A stretch of 47,490 bases of DNA from Amoebophrya sp. A120 (Eukaryota; Sar; Dinophyceae; Syndiniales; Amoebophryaceae): contig CAJINV010000042.1 of assembly GCA_905178155.1 (NCBI GenBank), forward strand, positions 21,485 to 68,974. Direction: 5' to 3'. Positions 18,746 through 27,359 of the stretch are shown here, piece after piece. The stretch's first letter is position 1; each line of letters begins with the position of its first letter. The position numbers and the translations under genes were made by a program. The notes beneath the pieces are model-generated. The model did not search any database. It had not been told where the DNA came from and saw only the letters and a program-made list of their open reading frames with translations.

Positions 18746-19540
18746 ATGTCAAAACTTTTCGTCGCCTGCACTTTCGCTGCCGTTGCTGAGGCGGCTATGC
18801 CGTCTTTCGCGGTCGGTGAACAATTGGGTGAGGCGCTCTCTGCTGGAATCAGCTCGAATTCCGCGGATTTTCAGCAAAAAATTGCGCCTGCGCTGGCCCA
18901 ACCAGTGCTGCGCAACGCCGGCGTGGAGGCAGTGATGAGCGCTGCGGCTAAAAAGTACAGCTTCTTGCAGCGTCCCGTGTTGAACTTGCACGTAGGTGAG
19001 ACCGCGTCTGCGTCGCTCGCAGCTGATCGTGCTGCCGCTGCAACTGCACTGGCTGGCGTCGAGCAACAGGAAGTGCAGATGTTAGAACGCGCGGCACACA
19101 AATCCTTTCTGCGCACGCCGCTATCCGATCTCCAGCGTGAGGGTGCAGATGGATCTGTTTTCAAAGATGCAGTCAGCTACTACGGGTCGCTCGTTGACGC
19201 TGGTGGCTATTCTGCACAGCATGGTGTCGCAGGATTGTTGGATCTTGCTTCTCTGCCCAATGCTCGCGTTGCCATGCAGCCCCTCCTGTTCAAAGTCAAA
19301 AATCTCGCACAGAAGGAAAGTACCCCAGATGCCACCAGGGACATGGCCGGTTCTTTGATCACGTTCCTGACCAACATGCCGGTCTCGTTCCAGTCTAGTG
19401 ACTCTGCAACCGGCGCCTATGGCCACACAAACATCGTGCTGCCGTCGCCAAGTCGTGTTTATGGGGCTGAAGAGGAGATCGCACAGTTGAAGGCTGGAGC
19501 TATGGCGGCGGACTCCCTGGCGGGTTCGCTCTACCACTAA
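18746..19540 (+). CDS. Cassette B gene 6: secreted protein with two SFL units
   Basis: A 264-residue counterpart of the gene at 6051. Signal peptide MSKLFVACTFAAVAEA. Both SFL sites are kept (YSFLQRP, KSFLRTP), with Lys/Gln exchange in the residue after SFL, so that position tolerates K, Q and R. The long block from GADGSVFKDA to the C-terminal GSLYH is nearly invariant. An AATCAAAGAGAC element sits 114 bp upstream within a short local triplication. Confidence 0.87.
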   Translation: MSKLFVACTFAAVAEAAMPSFAVGEQLGEALSAGISSNSADFQQKIAPALAQPVLRNAGVEAVMSAAAKKYSFLQRPVLNLHVGETASASLAADRAAAATALAGVEQQEVQMLERAAHKSFLRTPLSDLQREGADGSVFKDAVSYYGSLVDAGGYSAQHGVAGLLDLASLPNARVAMQPLLFKVKNLAQKESTPDATRDMAGSLITFLTNMPVSFQSSDSATGAYGHTNIVLPSPSRVYGAEEEIAQLKAGAMAADSLAGSLYH

Positions 19541-19853
19541 ACCGCTTCCTCAGTCTTGTCTCGCGGGCGCAGGACTCTCGGGAAAGGCACAGCAATTCAG
19601 ACATGTCTGAACTGAATACAATCAAATTCCCTGTGAATGCGCTTACGTCCGGAGCTCACTCGCTCTCTTTTTCTGCAAAACCAATGACTCGTGTGTTCAC
19701 ATTGTTTGGTGAGTGTAGATGAACAAAAACAAAAGCGGCAGCAAACTGGCGTGCTTGTACAACCGTGAGGACGCAACTCGAGCCGCATCACCATTGCATC
19801 TGCAATTACCAAAGCTGTAGCTGCGTTTCTTTCAAATACAACTAGCCCACACC

Positions 19854-20404
19854 ATGAAGTCGTTCGTCGTGGCATTCGCCTGCGGGATCGCATCCTGCTT
19901 GGCAACTGTCCCATTCGACCTGCCTAAAGAAATCTTCACTGATGTGAACAAAGGCGACGTTCCCGTTGTGAATGTTATCGCTGATCGTGCGTCGTTTTTG
20001 CGCGCTCCAGCACTGGCAGGTACAAGATTCCAACTGCTTAGTGGTGCTTACAACTTTCAGACTACATATGATGACTTTATTAACCGTGCAAAACTCTTAC
20101 AGTCAAACTTTACTTCTTCACTTCAGGTCTAGAATCTTCTTTGAAGGCGGCCCACCCCAGTGAATCGGCCATGATGATCAAGGCTACCCTATCCGACGCA
20201 CTCCAGGCGGCTGCTGTTGCAGAAGGTGTAAGTTTTTCGGCGGTGACCTGTGCCCGCAACTACGCGGGTTGTCCTTCGGGATGGGCCCCGTCGGGTGATG
20301 CCTGCGTCTCCGCGTCTGGAAGCAGTGTCTCCTTTTCTGGTTTGGCGGCTATTGAAAAACAAGCCGTTGCGGAGAGTGTTGGCGCAGAGTTCCCGTGTGC
20401 GTAA
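19854..20404 (+). CDS. Cassette B gene 7: secreted CPW-WPC-like protein with an extra intron
   Basis: Counterpart of the gene at 7150. Exons 19854-20019 and 20127-20404 join to 147 residues, the same length as copy A. The 107-bp GT-AG intron (20020-20126) is flanked on both sides by CAGGT, while copy A has a single GCAGGT at that point. Signal peptide MKSFVVAFACGIASCLA; RASFLRAP, CARNYAGCPSGWAPSGDAC and EFPC are conserved. Without splicing, the first exon runs to a stop at 20132, which would remove the whole cysteine module. Confidence 0.85.
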
Positions 20405-20578
20405 CTCACTTAATCAGGACTTCCAAAAACGCGTCCAAGGCCTTTGCGTTTGTTTTCAAGTAAGTAAACAGCTCAAGCACCGCTCTCTCGCGTTCTAGGT
20501 CTCCCCGCTCTCTTGCGTGATATTTGTTTTTTTCTACATTTCATGATGTTCTTCGTTGCACAACCGTGGATTCGTGTG

Positions 20579-20585
20579 GAGAGAC
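20579..20585 (+). promoter_or_regulatory. GAGAGAC element upstream of gene 8B
   Basis: GTGGAGAGACAATG, 134 bp before the ATG at 20713. Confidence 0.45.
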
Positions 20586-20712
20586 AATGAGTGACGCAAA
20601 TTTCTTCGTCGGCTTGCGTACATATACAATTGCATTTCCTGGCGGTCATGAACCTACCTCTTCATTTAACGCGCATTTAGCTACTTTTTTCTTTGTTACA
20701 AAGAATCAAATC

Positions 20713-21846
20713 ATGTTGCGGGTCGCGTCTCTCTGCGTAATCGGTGCGTCCGCACTGATGACCAGCCAAGAGATGGCAGACAAAAACTTGCACGGGTCTG
20801 ATGCGTATATCGCCTTGTTCAAAGAGCAGTCTCCAGAAATGGAGCAGGCGTTTTTGCAGGTCTATGACAAAATGGCCAAGGAGTTTGATGTGAAGTCTTA
20901 CAAAACGCACCTGAACATGTTGGACACCGCTGTCTCCTTTTTGCAGGACTACAAAACCGGCTCGTCTACCCCGCACTGCGACTATGGGATTGCCCCAGCT
21001 GCGGTAGCTGTCAAGGGAGTTTCAGCTTTTCCGGGAGGGGTAGTGTCGCGTCTCTTCGGATTTGACGTCAGCAAGATGGTCGCGGAGTTAGCAAGCAAAT
21101 CTGGAGCCGCGGGAGCTGCAGGCGGTATGCCTCAGATGCTCGCCATGAATGGTCTTGCCACCGGTGCTGGCCTGATTCAGGCTGCAATGTCCACCGTGCT
21201 GCAGATAGTTCCCCCAATGGTGCCGCCCCCCGTGTGGATGAACCAACCGCTTCCCTGCATGCCAATGGTTACTGGCCACAACTGTGTCGGCTCCGTGTTG
21301 TACCCCATCACTGCTGCAGACTTTGTCACTGCTGACGTGACTGATGCCCAGTTGGATGGCACCATTGCTTCGTTTCCGGCATTGTACAAGGACCGTGTTG
21401 GCAAAACGGGTGGCGTGGCGTATTCTCTGTGCTTCAAGACCTACATGTCTATGCAATGCGGCGCCATTTTTCCGCGTTGCTCCACTCCAATGGCCCGCAA
21501 CGAGCCAACCCCGGTCGGTCGCCTGCCACTCTGCTTCACGAGCTGCATCGCCACTTTGGTCGCGTGCCCAGGTTTTTGGATCACAGACATTGCTGACACC
21601 TGCAGCACCGTCTCTGCCCCGCCAATGTGCACCATGGCTCTGTATTTGCGGAGTGACAACCTGCCGCCGCAGTACAGCAGCTTTGAAGAATCGACTTCCG
21701 TCCCCGCAGAGTGCCCGGTCGCGCCGGCCTCCCTCGCGGCTTTGGAAAATACGGCATCTGGATTTGACATTTACAGCACGGGCTCGGACTCCATTGTCAA
21801 CTCACCGTACTTTGGATCTGGCTCCGCCAAGGTGCCTAGTGCATAA
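20713..21846 (+). CDS. Cassette B gene 8: secreted protein with Frizzled-like Cys-rich domain
   Basis: A 377-residue counterpart of the gene at 7862, same length, every cysteine of the C-terminal half kept. The start at 20713 (MLRVASLCVIGASALM) is preferred over an in-frame ATG at 20524 because only from here does it align with copy A. AVSFLQDYK replaces AVSFLKDYK. The Cys-rich segment from about residue 240 to 310 is almost identical between copies. This is the most conserved gene pair by eye, which suggests a ligand- or partner-binding role under tight constraint. Confidence 0.86.
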   Translation: MLRVASLCVIGASALMTSQEMADKNLHGSDAYIALFKEQSPEMEQAFLQVYDKMAKEFDVKSYKTHLNMLDTAVSFLQDYKTGSSTPHCDYGIAPAAVAVKGVSAFPGGVVSRLFGFDVSKMVAELASKSGAAGAAGGMPQMLAMNGLATGAGLIQAAMSTVLQIVPPMVPPPVWMNQPLPCMPMVTGHNCVGSVLYPITAADFVTADVTDAQLDGTIASFPALYKDRVGKTGGVAYSLCFKTYMSMQCGAIFPRCSTPMARNEPTPVGRLPLCFTSCIATLVACPGFWITDIADTCSTVSAPPMCTMALYLRSDNLPPQYSSFEESTSVPAECPVAPASLAALENTASGFDIYSTGSDSIVNSPYFGSGSAKVPSA

Positions 21847-22037
21847 GAACTCACAATCCCGTGACAGCATCCCGGGTGGCATTTCAAGAGAATAGCAGCG
21901 GATTTCTCGCATTCAAGTGAATATTTCCCTCAAAAACTTCGCTTTTACTGAGCCTTGCAGGCCTTTTCTGCTCTCTGTTCTGCTCTGAGTCGCTTCTTCC
22001 TCGCTAACGGACTGGACAAAAAGCAAGTGACAAGCAG

Positions 22038-22044
22038 GAGAGAT
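22038..22044 (+). promoter_or_regulatory. GAGAGAT element upstream of gene 9B
   Basis: AGGAGAGATCGC, 116 bp before the ATG at 22154; the copy A gene has its element at -124. Confidence 0.45.
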
Positions 22045-22153
22045 CGCTCGTCGCCTAATCAAAACGCATATTTTGCTTGGAGTCATGTTGCTCTCGTTAT
22101 TGTGACTGAAGTGAATCTTCAGGATTTTTTTGCAAACGGGAAAGTTACAACAA

Positions 22154-22438
22154 ATGATGCGCGTTGCGGCGTTGTTCTTTGCCCTGATCGGGTGCGCCTT
22201 CGGATACAAGGACATTCTTACCCACGGCTCTGCTGGACCTGTTGAAGTGATCAACGTTGCGTTGGAAAGCGCCATTCCAGATGCAATCGCGGCGCGGCGC
22301 TCTGCTGAGATGCGCCGATCTGAGGCAGCATCCTTGGCACTCTTAGCTCGGCGCCGGGCTCAGGCCAACAGCGCACTGCAGTCCATGATCAGCATGGAAA
22401 AAATAAATGAGGCAACCGCGCATGATCTTTTGGGCTAG
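22154..22438 (+). CDS. Cassette B gene 9: very small secreted helical protein
   Basis: A 94-residue counterpart of the gene at 9310. Four of the seven differences lie outside the signal peptide (N63L, S74A, M84I, R90H by my numbering). The segment from GCAFGYKDILTHG through VEVINVALESAIPDAIAARR is unchanged. ATGATG at the start allows either Met; the first is shown. Confidence 0.85.
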   Translation: MMRVAALFFALIGCAFGYKDILTHGSAGPVEVINVALESAIPDAIAARRSAEMRRSEAASLALLARRRAQANSALQSMISMEKINEATAHDLLG

Positions 22439-22582
22439 GGGATTGAGAATGACCTGACTCGGACTGTACTTCTTCAGAATTTGATTTCCTCCATTGAAAA
22501 GCAAAAATTGAAAAAGCTTTGGCTCCGCCCGGCTTTGGATCGCGTCGGCGTTTCGTGTCTGTGTTTCGTGTCTGAGCGTGGT

Positions 22583-22589
22583 GAGAGAT
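22583..22589 (+). promoter_or_regulatory. GAGAGAT element upstream of gene 10B
   Basis: GTGAGAGATCTTCC, 157 bp before the ATG at 22740. It overlaps an inverted relative of the GTGGAAGATCT core found in the repeat at 73-757. Confidence 0.4.
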
Positions 22590-22739
22590 CTTCCACCCTG
22601 CGCATTGGCACATGATTTCGGAGATTCTCGCAAAAGGCAACGTGGATTTCCCGTACAATCAACCCGTCTGTCCTTCTGCCTCACGCAGGATTCTGTTTTT
22701 TTGTGTATCAGTATATACTTGTCTTTCCCAAAATCAAGT

Positions 22740-23396
22740 ATGGCAAAGCTGCTATCGACGCTCAGTGCCTGTGCCGTGCTGGTCCGCGCTGGCAAGCCGG
22801 TGGTGGAATTGAGTTTAGCATCCCCTTCCGCCCCTTATTCAGCGGTGTCAAGTGCTATTGCTGCCGCAGAGTCGAGCCGCCTCGCAACTGAACACGCAGC
22901 CCTGGCTGAAATCGACGCCGCGTACAAGTCGACCCTGGCCCAAGCCTCGGTAACGCTCGGGAACACCATTTCCAAAGCCATGGGCCGTGCGTCTTTTGCG
23001 AACATTGCGGAGCCGGTCATTTCCGTTCGTATTGAAGGCGCCACCTCAGATGAGTCCGCGGGTGTTGCCGGGGTCAAAGCGTTAGAGGGCAAACGCTCTG
23101 CGGCAATGGGTGCTCTGGTCTCGTCAGCCAAGCAGGAATTTTCAGAGGTTGCCAAAGTTGTGATCGCGGAGTTTGACAAGCAATTACGCGGACGCAAAAG
23201 TTTTTTGCGCTTTTCCCGCGAAATCAACGTGCGCGTCGGCGCAGACCCATCGTACAAGACTGTGTCGGCCTTGTTGGGTGACATGGAGGCTCGTCGCGAC
23301 TCGGGTGAAACAAGGCTCAGAACCACGATCCTTGCAAAGGAAATGCAGCTGGTGAAGGCTTTGAATGCCATCGGTGCCGCAGCGCTCTCGCACTAG
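22740..23396 (+). CDS. Cassette B gene 10: three-strand SFL repeat protein
   Basis: A 218-residue counterpart of the gene at 9911. Signal peptide MAKLLSTLSACAVLVRAG. The unit order is unchanged: PVVELSLASPSAPY, then RASFANIAEPVISVRIEG, then RKSFLRFSREINVRVGADP. The SFA variant at the first internal boundary is retained in both copies, so it is an ancestral feature rather than a mutation. It ends ALNAIGAAALSH as in copy A. Confidence 0.87.
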   Translation: MAKLLSTLSACAVLVRAGKPVVELSLASPSAPYSAVSSAIAAAESSRLATEHAALAEIDAAYKSTLAQASVTLGNTISKAMGRASFANIAEPVISVRIEGATSDESAGVAGVKALEGKRSAAMGALVSSAKQEFSEVAKVVIAEFDKQLRGRKSFLRFSREINVRVGADPSYKTVSALLGDMEARRDSGETRLRTTILAKEMQLVKALNAIGAAALSH

Positions 23397-23523
23397 GATA
23401 TCAACCTGTTGAGAATGTGCTAGTGTTTGTTAAATGTTGTTGAGTCGCATCTGCTAAAGTCCAGAGTGTTTCTGATCCAGCCAGGAATGAGTTCCGGGAC
23501 CACTTCGTGTTCTGTTCACTACT

Positions 23524-23530
23524 GAGAGAC
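23524..23530 (+). promoter_or_regulatory. GAGAGAC element upstream of gene 11B
   Basis: ACTGAGAGACCAAG, 147 bp before the ATG at 23671. Confidence 0.45.
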
Positions 23531-23670
23531 CAAGATTCGTTCAAACAAACCTGCAACTAGAGCAATCGACTGTAGCTTACAAAATCTTGCACACGTGCAT
23601 TTTATGCATTTTACAGACACAAACATCTTCCTCTCAGTAGATTTTTTTTCTGCTCTCACAGTTCAGGAAA

Positions 23671-24291
23671 ATGTATGGGAAAATTCTCACAGCGTGCTTG
23701 ATTGGCAGCGTTGCTGCTGACAGTGAGCCGCTTATCCAGGTAGCCTTAGCGCCTCCGGTGGATGCCGGGAGCGGCTTCGCGTCCTACGGAAAGGCAGAGT
23801 CTGCTATGGAAGCATCCGGGATGAATGGAATCCAGAAAGCCATGACTGCAGCGCTGGCATCTGCTAAAGCGGAGATTGACGCTGTTGTGCATCATTCCTC
23901 GTTTCTCCAAGGCGCGCCAGTTTTCATTCGCGTGATGAACGCCCCGGAATCAGGAGCGTCTGCTGGCCGTGTTGCTGCTTTTGAAAATGTTCGCGCAAAT
24001 TTGGAATCGAAGACCATTGCACAGGCCACTGCAGAGTTTGGCGCCTTGGCCAAAATCGTGATCGGGGAGTTGAAGAGTGCGCTCCATGCCAGCTTCCTCC
24101 AAAAAGGGTCCGGCTCCATCGGCGTCAAAGTCAAGGCGTCTGACATTCCGTGGGCATCAACCGTGGATCTTCTGCAGGCCACTGAGTCCTCCCGCGACTC
24201 TTCAGAGGTGGCCTTGCAAGGCAAGATCATGGACATGCAGATCCAATTTGTCAAGGCGCTAAATGGTATGATCGCCTCGGCCTTGGGTTAA
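23671..24291 (+). CDS. Cassette B gene 11: three-strand SFL repeat protein
   Basis: A 206-residue counterpart of the gene at 10879. HHSSFLQGAPVFIRVM and SFLQKGSGSIGVKVKASDIP are preserved. The most variable stretch is residues 51-60 (GMNGIQKAMTA against GVSSLQKAMSS), inside the first helix. A T-tract ending TGCTCTCACAG lies ten bases before the ATG and could be a splice or trans-splice acceptor. Confidence 0.88.
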   Translation: MYGKILTACLIGSVAADSEPLIQVALAPPVDAGSGFASYGKAESAMEASGMNGIQKAMTAALASAKAEIDAVVHHSSFLQGAPVFIRVMNAPESGASAGRVAAFENVRANLESKTIAQATAEFGALAKIVIGELKSALHASFLQKGSGSIGVKVKASDIPWASTVDLLQATESSRDSSEVALQGKIMDMQIQFVKALNGMIASALG

Positions 24292-24414
24292 AATATTCAA
24301 ATGGGCCTTGTTTTGACTCGAAGATTCTCGCCATATAGAAAGTAATGCGAAGCCCCGTTATCTAGTGCGTCTACAGGCTGATGACTCTGTCTGTTCGTTC
24401 TCGACTGTGGTGCT

Positions 24415-24421
24415 GAGAGAC
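24415..24421 (+). promoter_or_regulatory. GAGAGAC element upstream of gene 12B
   Basis: GCTGAGAGACGTG, 167 bp before the ATG at 24582. No matching element was found upstream of the copy A gene 12. Confidence 0.4.
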
Positions 24422-24581
24422 GTGCCAGCAGCTATCTTCTGCTCGGAGTGACGTCGTGGCGGTTTCAACGTTTTCAAGAACCACCAGAAAAATACGCAGG
24501 CTGCCACTAAAGTAGGATGTGTTTCCACCCAAGCCACTACAGTTCCAGTTAGTTTTTTCTCCCAGCTTTTTCAAAAACAAA

Positions 24582-24917
24582 ATGTTTCGCCTTGCCGTCG
24601 TGCTGAGCGCCCTGATCGGAGTTTTTGTCTCGGCTCAGCGTGAGAGCGATCTTTCTGACATTTCCGCAGCCGCCAAGGCCTACAGGTCCGCAGGACTAGC
24701 ATATGAGGCGGCCGCGTCCTCTACTGGGGCCGCTTCCGCTGCGGCAGCAGGAGGATCCGTAGTAGACTACACGACCGGTCAATCAAGCTCCTTCTTGCAA
24801 GCCCGCAAAGGAGCCCTCTTGCGTGGTTTGGTCTCGCGTATCATGGGAGCGTCGGGGGGCTACCTGCCAGAGCGCAAAACGCAGTCGCCAATCGTGCAGC
24901 TGCACCTGCACGCCTGA
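24582..24917 (+). CDS. Cassette B gene 12: small secreted SFL protein
   Basis: A 111-residue counterpart of the gene at 11872. It is two residues longer because SFLQARKGA replaces SFLRKGA, an indel placed exactly at the SFL site. Signal peptide MFRLAVVLSALIGVFVSA. The stretch QRESDLSDISAAAKAY and the terminal QSPIVQLHLHA are identical in both copies. Confidence 0.83.
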   Translation: MFRLAVVLSALIGVFVSAQRESDLSDISAAAKAYRSAGLAYEAAASSTGAASAAAAGGSVVDYTTGQSSSFLQARKGALLRGLVSRIMGASGGYLPERKTQSPIVQLHLHA

Positions 24918-25334
24918 GGAACCAATGCCGGGTCGTAAAGTCTTTGTTCTCGCCCTTTGAGATTGGAGTATTGCAAAGAACGCTGATAAAGAATTGCGAG
25001 CCACAGTATGCAGGCATAAAAAGCCACTTCTTGTCAGTGCATATGAAAAACTCCTTCCTCCAGTTCTGTTCAGAAGTATTTCGTGGCAAATCTCGGTGTC
25101 GACTACATGTCCATTGCTGCACTGCATGCCTTCGCTTGTCGACGACATAGGGCTCGCGCTCGTGTATCTTGGAGGGATGGCAACTAAGTAGACATCAGAA
25201 CACATAGCACAAAGCCAATGGCGACTGCAATCAAACTTGGTATTTTACACACATATGGCCTATTGCGCAATTATACTTCACTCATATCCACTCACTTAGT
25301 TGGTTTTTTTTTTTTTTGATTGCGCCAAAAAAAT

Positions 25335-25802
25335 ATGTTGGGTCTTGCTGTTCTCTCGGCGGTGGCCGCTATCGCGTCGGCTGATCCAATTTTCCCGGGT
25401 TCTGCTGCAGCTGCAGCCAGTAGTCTAGCTAGCATTATGTCGGCCGGCAGCTCCAGTTCGGCATACAAGCAGTCCATCGGAAACGCGTCGGTCAATGAAG
25501 CTGCTGCCATCGCGGCCGGCACGGCCGCCCTGACAGAAGAGGTTTCGTCAGCTCTAGCGTTGGAAAGCCTGAAGAAGGACGCGTATGTTGCTGCGCACGT
25601 GGCGGTGCGTAAACAGCTTTACGCTGGTGGCTGTCCCATGGATATGTCTGGATGCCCCATCGGCTTCACTTTGTCTGATGGAACCTGCTACCCGACGGCA
25701 TCCTATACAGGGTACTGCGGCCCGCGGTCGTTTTCTGGTATGACCAACGCACAGAAAACAGACTTTGCTTGGAAGTGTGGAGCCACCTTTCCGTGTGCGT
25801 AA
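25335..25802 (+). CDS. Cassette B gene 13: secreted protein with six-Cys CPW-WPC-like module
   Basis: A 155-residue counterpart of the gene at 12583. Signal peptide MLGLAVLSAVAAIASA, then DPIFPGSAAAAAS. All six cysteines and CPIGF, Y-x-G-x-C and FPC are kept. Most differences are conservative or in the signal peptide; two adjacent non-conservative ones fall in the loop FTLSDGTC (copy A FTASGGTC). This closes cassette B. Confidence 0.87.
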   Translation: MLGLAVLSAVAAIASADPIFPGSAAAAASSLASIMSAGSSSSAYKQSIGNASVNEAAAIAAGTAALTEEVSSALALESLKKDAYVAAHVAVRKQLYAGGCPMDMSGCPIGFTLSDGTCYPTASYTGYCGPRSFSGMTNAQKTDFAWKCGATFPCA

Positions 25803-26161
25803 GCTTCAAGATGCCCTAGCTTTTGATCCCTCAAACGCTTTTTGTTTTTGATAAAAAACGCGTGGCTCTTCTGGTTTGACCACAATGCGCGGAAATCGCC
25901 TACGGGTGCTAACGTTTTCTCAACTCAGCTGTTCTGCAATCGTTGCCATAAAGCATTTGGTCAGTGAAAACGCAAATTGCCGTGATTGAAATGAAAATCC
26001 TATGACAGTGCTGCGTGCCATCTGAAAGTTACCGGAAAAGACATCGGCCTTTGCCATAAAAGCTGTGCGGATCACTCAAAAAATGCTAGAACAATCTCCA
26101 GTTGTAGTTTTTTTTTTGAGTTTAATTAAAGTGCTCTTCTGCCAAGTCGACGCACATCACA
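25803..26161. other. Spacer after cassette B
   Basis: Nothing coding is supported in these 359 bases. A T-rich tract (26108-26117, ten Ts) and a leader GACGCACATCACA precede the next ATG. No GAGAGA[C/T] element was seen. Confidence 0.5.
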
Positions 26162-26971
26162 ATGGCTCACAGACTCGCTACCTTGCCGCACCTCGTACTC
26201 CCGGGGATCACAGCCGTTGCAGCTGTGCGTTTTCCAGCCATCCGACTCGCAACTACGCCAATCACAGCAGCGCCAACGCAGCAAAGCGGATTGTTCTCTA
26301 AATTGGTTCCATCACGGACGTTCCCTACATTCCCTGCTGAACTTCGGGCAGCGCATACGGATGCTGACACCGTACATTCTAGCAGAAGCATCCTGGTGAA
26401 ACAAAGCTACAGCCAGGGCACAAGTCCGCGCTCGACATGGCATGAAACCAGTTTTTTGCGGAGAGCCTCTTCTGCGGACGGACTATTTTCATCCCTCTCG
26501 GCTATTCCAACCGGGCCAGAGCCACAGAATAGCGAAGTGTCCGGGTTTCGGGAAATGATGATCGGGATATCGCACACACCAAGGCCACACTTAGCTACGC
26601 CGAGCGGTTTGATAAGGAGCTGTCCCAAGGACTACAGAAGCTGTCCAATAGGCTTCTCAGTGGCGCAAAACGGAACCTGCATGGCCAGCACCTACAGAGG
26701 AAGCTGCAGCAAAGGACCCTATTCGTTTCAAGCAATGAACCTCGAAGCAAAAATGCGTGCAGAGGAACAGTGTGGATTTTCCTGGCCATGTGCTTCGGGC
26801 GTCCGTTCCTACTCGGCTACATGCCCCGTCGGATTTGCTCCAGCGGGAATACATAAGTGCAAACCCTCTCCATCTTATGCTGGACCGTGTACCGACGTGC
26901 AAAATTTCACTGGCTTCAACGCCAAGATGCTCGCACTGTGGGAGCATCGTTGCGGAGCGTACTGGATGTAG
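26162..26971 (+). CDS. Block C: gene-1 tail fused to 1.7 CPW-WPC modules
   Basis: A 269-residue protein. The N-terminus MAHRLATLPHLVLPGITAVAA is a weak signal peptide or anchor. Residues 94-147 (ETSFLRRASS ... GFREMMIGISHTPRPH) align with the second exon of gene 1 (PSSFLRKGD ... AFREMMLGMEHAPRPH). Then comes a complete CPW-WPC module with C154, CPIGF at 161, C173, C182, C204 and a true WPC at 208-210, and a second module with CPVGF at 221, C233, YAGPC at 239-243, and WEHRC at 260-264, ending YWM without the final Cys. The second module fits the family consensus best (Y-x-GPC, K-x(3)-WExxC). It is a chimera of the gene 1 tail and a CPW-WPC protein, intronless as read here. Confidence 0.8.
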   Translation: MAHRLATLPHLVLPGITAVAAVRFPAIRLATTPITAAPTQQSGLFSKLVPSRTFPTFPAELRAAHTDADTVHSSRSILVKQSYSQGTSPRSTWHETSFLRRASSADGLFSSLSAIPTGPEPQNSEVSGFREMMIGISHTPRPHLATPSGLIRSCPKDYRSCPIGFSVAQNGTCMASTYRGSCSKGPYSFQAMNLEAKMRAEEQCGFSWPCASGVRSYSATCPVGFAPAGIHKCKPSPSYAGPCTDVQNFTGFNAKMLALWEHRCGAYWM

Positions 26972-27359
26972 GCGTACTTCATGTAGCAAGTTGAGATGCC
27001 TCTCCAAAGGCAACATTGCAAGAAACAGCTAAATGTGAAACAAGCTTGGTGAAAATGACCACGGTTGGCGGCGCGATCCATTGAATAGAGTGCAATAAAT
27101 CTGCGTCACTGCACGTGCGACATCGCAGCTGCATACTCTCAGCCGCGCTGCTACAGAGTCTTTCAACCATATTTCGGAACATCAGCTCTCGACAGAATTT
27201 GAGAGGAGCGAGCACTCGCACCAAATTTTGCTGCCAAAAATCGTTGTGATTTGTGATTCCGCCAAATTGCTTCAGCACTAAAACCCGCAATTGCTGCACT
27301 AGGTTCGGAATTAACAGTTTTTTTTTTTTCAACTGGTGCAATCCATACATTGGAACAAA
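26972..27359. other. Spacer in block C
   Basis: These 388 bases show no gene. A tract of eleven to twelve Ts (about 27319-27329) and an A-rich leader ACAAA directly precede the next ATG, as in the cassettes. Confidence 0.5.

Larger units (their letters stand above)
14112..25334. other. Cassette B intergenic spacers
   Basis: Spacers of roughly 270-420 bp (14112-14419, 15539-15881, 16440-16782, 18442-18745, 19541-19853, 20405-20712, 21847-22153, 22439-22739, 24918-25334 and shorter ones) contain no supported gene. Local features: AGAATGAGCGCAAA duplicated at 14243 and 14269; TAATCAAAGAGA-type triplication at 18626-18674; GTTTCGTGTCTG-type duplication near 22550-22572; a run of T before the ATG at 25335. 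GAGAGA[C/T] elements are listed separately. A pyrimidine tract ending in CAG lies just upstream of ATG in 14390-14412 and 23641-23661. Confidence 0.6.
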
